A stretch of DNA of 64,000 nucleotides from Ridgeia piscesae. Taxonomy: Eukaryota; Annelida; Polychaeta; Sabellida; Siboglinidae. Both the position numbers and the translations under genes were made by a program. The stretch covers positions 1 through 64,000 of the forward strand of contig JAODUO010001603.1 in assembly GCA_025642075.2 (NCBI GenBank). The letters are read 5' to 3'. The notes under the pieces are model-generated. The model was not told where the DNA came from. It made no database searches and saw only the letters and a program-made list of their open reading frames with translations. Positions 62,643-64,000 of the stretch are shown here, piece by piece (within the stretch, counting starts at the first letter, position 1; each line of letters begins with the position of its first letter).

Positions 62643-64000
62643 ATGAGTAGGGTGATGTCTCACTATTACAGTTACCAGTGGCACAGGGCCAAGTGGTCTT
62701 ATTAGTGAACTATTACAGTTACCCGTGGCACAGGGCCAAGTGGTCGTATTAGTGAACTATTACAGTTACCCATGGCACAGGGCCAAGTGGTCGTATTAGT
62801 GAACTATTACAGTTACCCGTGGCACAGGGCCAAGTGGTCTTATTAGTGAACTATTACAGTTACCCATGGCACAGGACCAAGTGGTCTTATTAGTGAACTA
62901 TTACAGTTACCCGTGGCACAGGGCCAAGTGGTCTTATTAGTGAACTATTCAAGTTACCCGTGGCACAGGACCAAGTGGTCGTATTAGTGAACTATTACAG
63001 TTACCCGTGGCACAGGGCCAAGTGGTCGTATTAGTGAACTATTACAGTTACCCGTGGCACAGGGCCAAGTGGTCTTATTAGTGAACTATTACAGTTACCC
63101 GTGGCACAGGGCCAAGTGGTCGTATTAGTGAACTATTACAGTTACCCGTGGCACAGGGCCAAGTGGTCGTATTAGTGAACTATTACAGTTACCCGTGGCA
63201 CAGGGCCAAGTGGTCGTATTAGTGAACTATTACAGTTACCCGTGGCACAGGGCCAAGCGGTCGTATTAGTGAACTATTACAGTTACCCGTGGCACAGGGC
63301 CAAGTGATCTTATTAGTGAACTATTACAGTTACCCGTGGCACAGGGCCAAGTGGTCTTATTAGTGAACTATATCAGTTACCTGTGGCACAGAGCCAAGTG
63401 GTCGTATTAGTGAACTATTACAGTTACCCGTGGCACAGGGCCAAGTGGTCGTATTAGTGAACTATTACAGTTACCCGTGGCACAGGGCCAAGTGGTCGTA
63501 TTAGAGAACTATTACAGTTACCCGTGGCACAGGGCCAAGTGGTCGTATTAGTGAACTATTACAGTTACCCGTGCCACAGGGCCAAGTGGTCGTATTAGTG
63601 AACTATTACAGTTACCCGTGGCACAGGGCCAAGTGGTCGTATTAGTGAACTATTACAGTTACCCGTGGCACAGGGCCAAGTGGTCGTATTAGTGAACTAT
63701 TACAGTTACCCGTGGCACAGGGCCAAGTGGTCGTATTAGTGAACTATTACAGTTACCCGTGGCACAGGGCCAAGTGGTCGTATTAGTGAACTATTACAGT
63801 TACCAGTGGCACAGGGCCAAGTGGTCGTATTAGTGAACTATTACAGTTACCCGTGGCACAGGGCTGTCTAAGTGGTCGATGATTAGTGAACTATTACAGT
63901 TACCCGTGGCACAGGGCCAAGTGGTCGTATTAGTGAACTATTACAGTTACCAGTGGACACATGTGGCAATGGTGATGTGAACTATTACAGTTACCCGTGG
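62643..64000. repeat. Minisatellite, 47-bp unit, runs off the window
   Basis: About 28 units of GAACTATTACAGTTACCCGT, GGCACAGGGCCAAGTGGTCG and TATTAGT. Very homogeneous until the last ~150 bp, where units are broken by small insertions and deletions. Confidence 0.98.

Overview
The window is metazoan nuclear DNA. Genes are split by GT-AG introns, reverse transcriptase relics of CR1/L2-like LINEs are scattered through it, and a very large fraction is microsatellite and minisatellite. An intronless EGF plus discoidin-like receptor, a Mutator-like transposase of a type common in marine invertebrates, and the overall repeat style suggest a lophotrochozoan, most likely a mollusc. The taxon is inference.

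Four protein-coding loci can be supported. (1) 3341-5518 (+): a 725-residue single-exon type I membrane protein with EGF repeats and two discoidin/fucolectin-like domains. (2) 30159-19606 (-): a complete six-exon ITM2/BRI gene. It has a BRICHOS domain, a predicted length of 269 residues, and every intron phase is consistent. (3) 38322-40741 (+): a two-exon model for a small Gly/Arg-rich secreted or GPI-anchored protein. (4) 49336 to beyond the window (+): the 5' part of a PP2A B'' regulatory subunit gene (PPP2R3), with three recognised exons and a candidate alternative first exon at 54793-55080.

Layout: 0-1 kb LINE tail; 3.3-5.5 kb EGF receptor; 6-7.1 kb LINE relic; 9.4-11.9 kb LINE fragment and a split Mutator-like transposase with 277-bp direct repeats; 13-17.4 kb three abutting minisatellites; 18-18.8 kb a 21-bp array; 19.1-30.2 kb ITM2 with two large intronic arrays; 31.6-32.7 kb LINE relic; 34-35 kb CT/CTGT tract; 35.8-36.4 kb foldback element; 37.6 kb tetranucleotide array; 38.3-40.7 kb Gly/Arg-rich gene with an intronic array; 41.7-43.2 kb 24-bp array; 44.6-45.4 kb AC tract; 45.9-46.3 kb LINE relic; 46.9 kb hexamer array; 49.3-61.3 kb PPP2R3 with many intronic arrays; 62.6-64 kb a 47-bp array that runs off the window.

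The most striking observation is that three of the minisatellites grow directly out of splice boundaries. The intronic array next to ITM2 exon 2 repeats the 3' end of that exon and its 5' splice site. The array before PPP2R3 exon 3 repeats the 3' splice site and the first codons of that exon, about 18 times at exactly 44 bp. The array before exon 2 of the Gly/Arg-rich gene repeats its TTACAG acceptor every 16 bp. In each case the real exon is the terminal monomer. In ITM2 a hAT-like MITE has also inserted inside the 5' splice site, and its target duplication preserves the splice signal.
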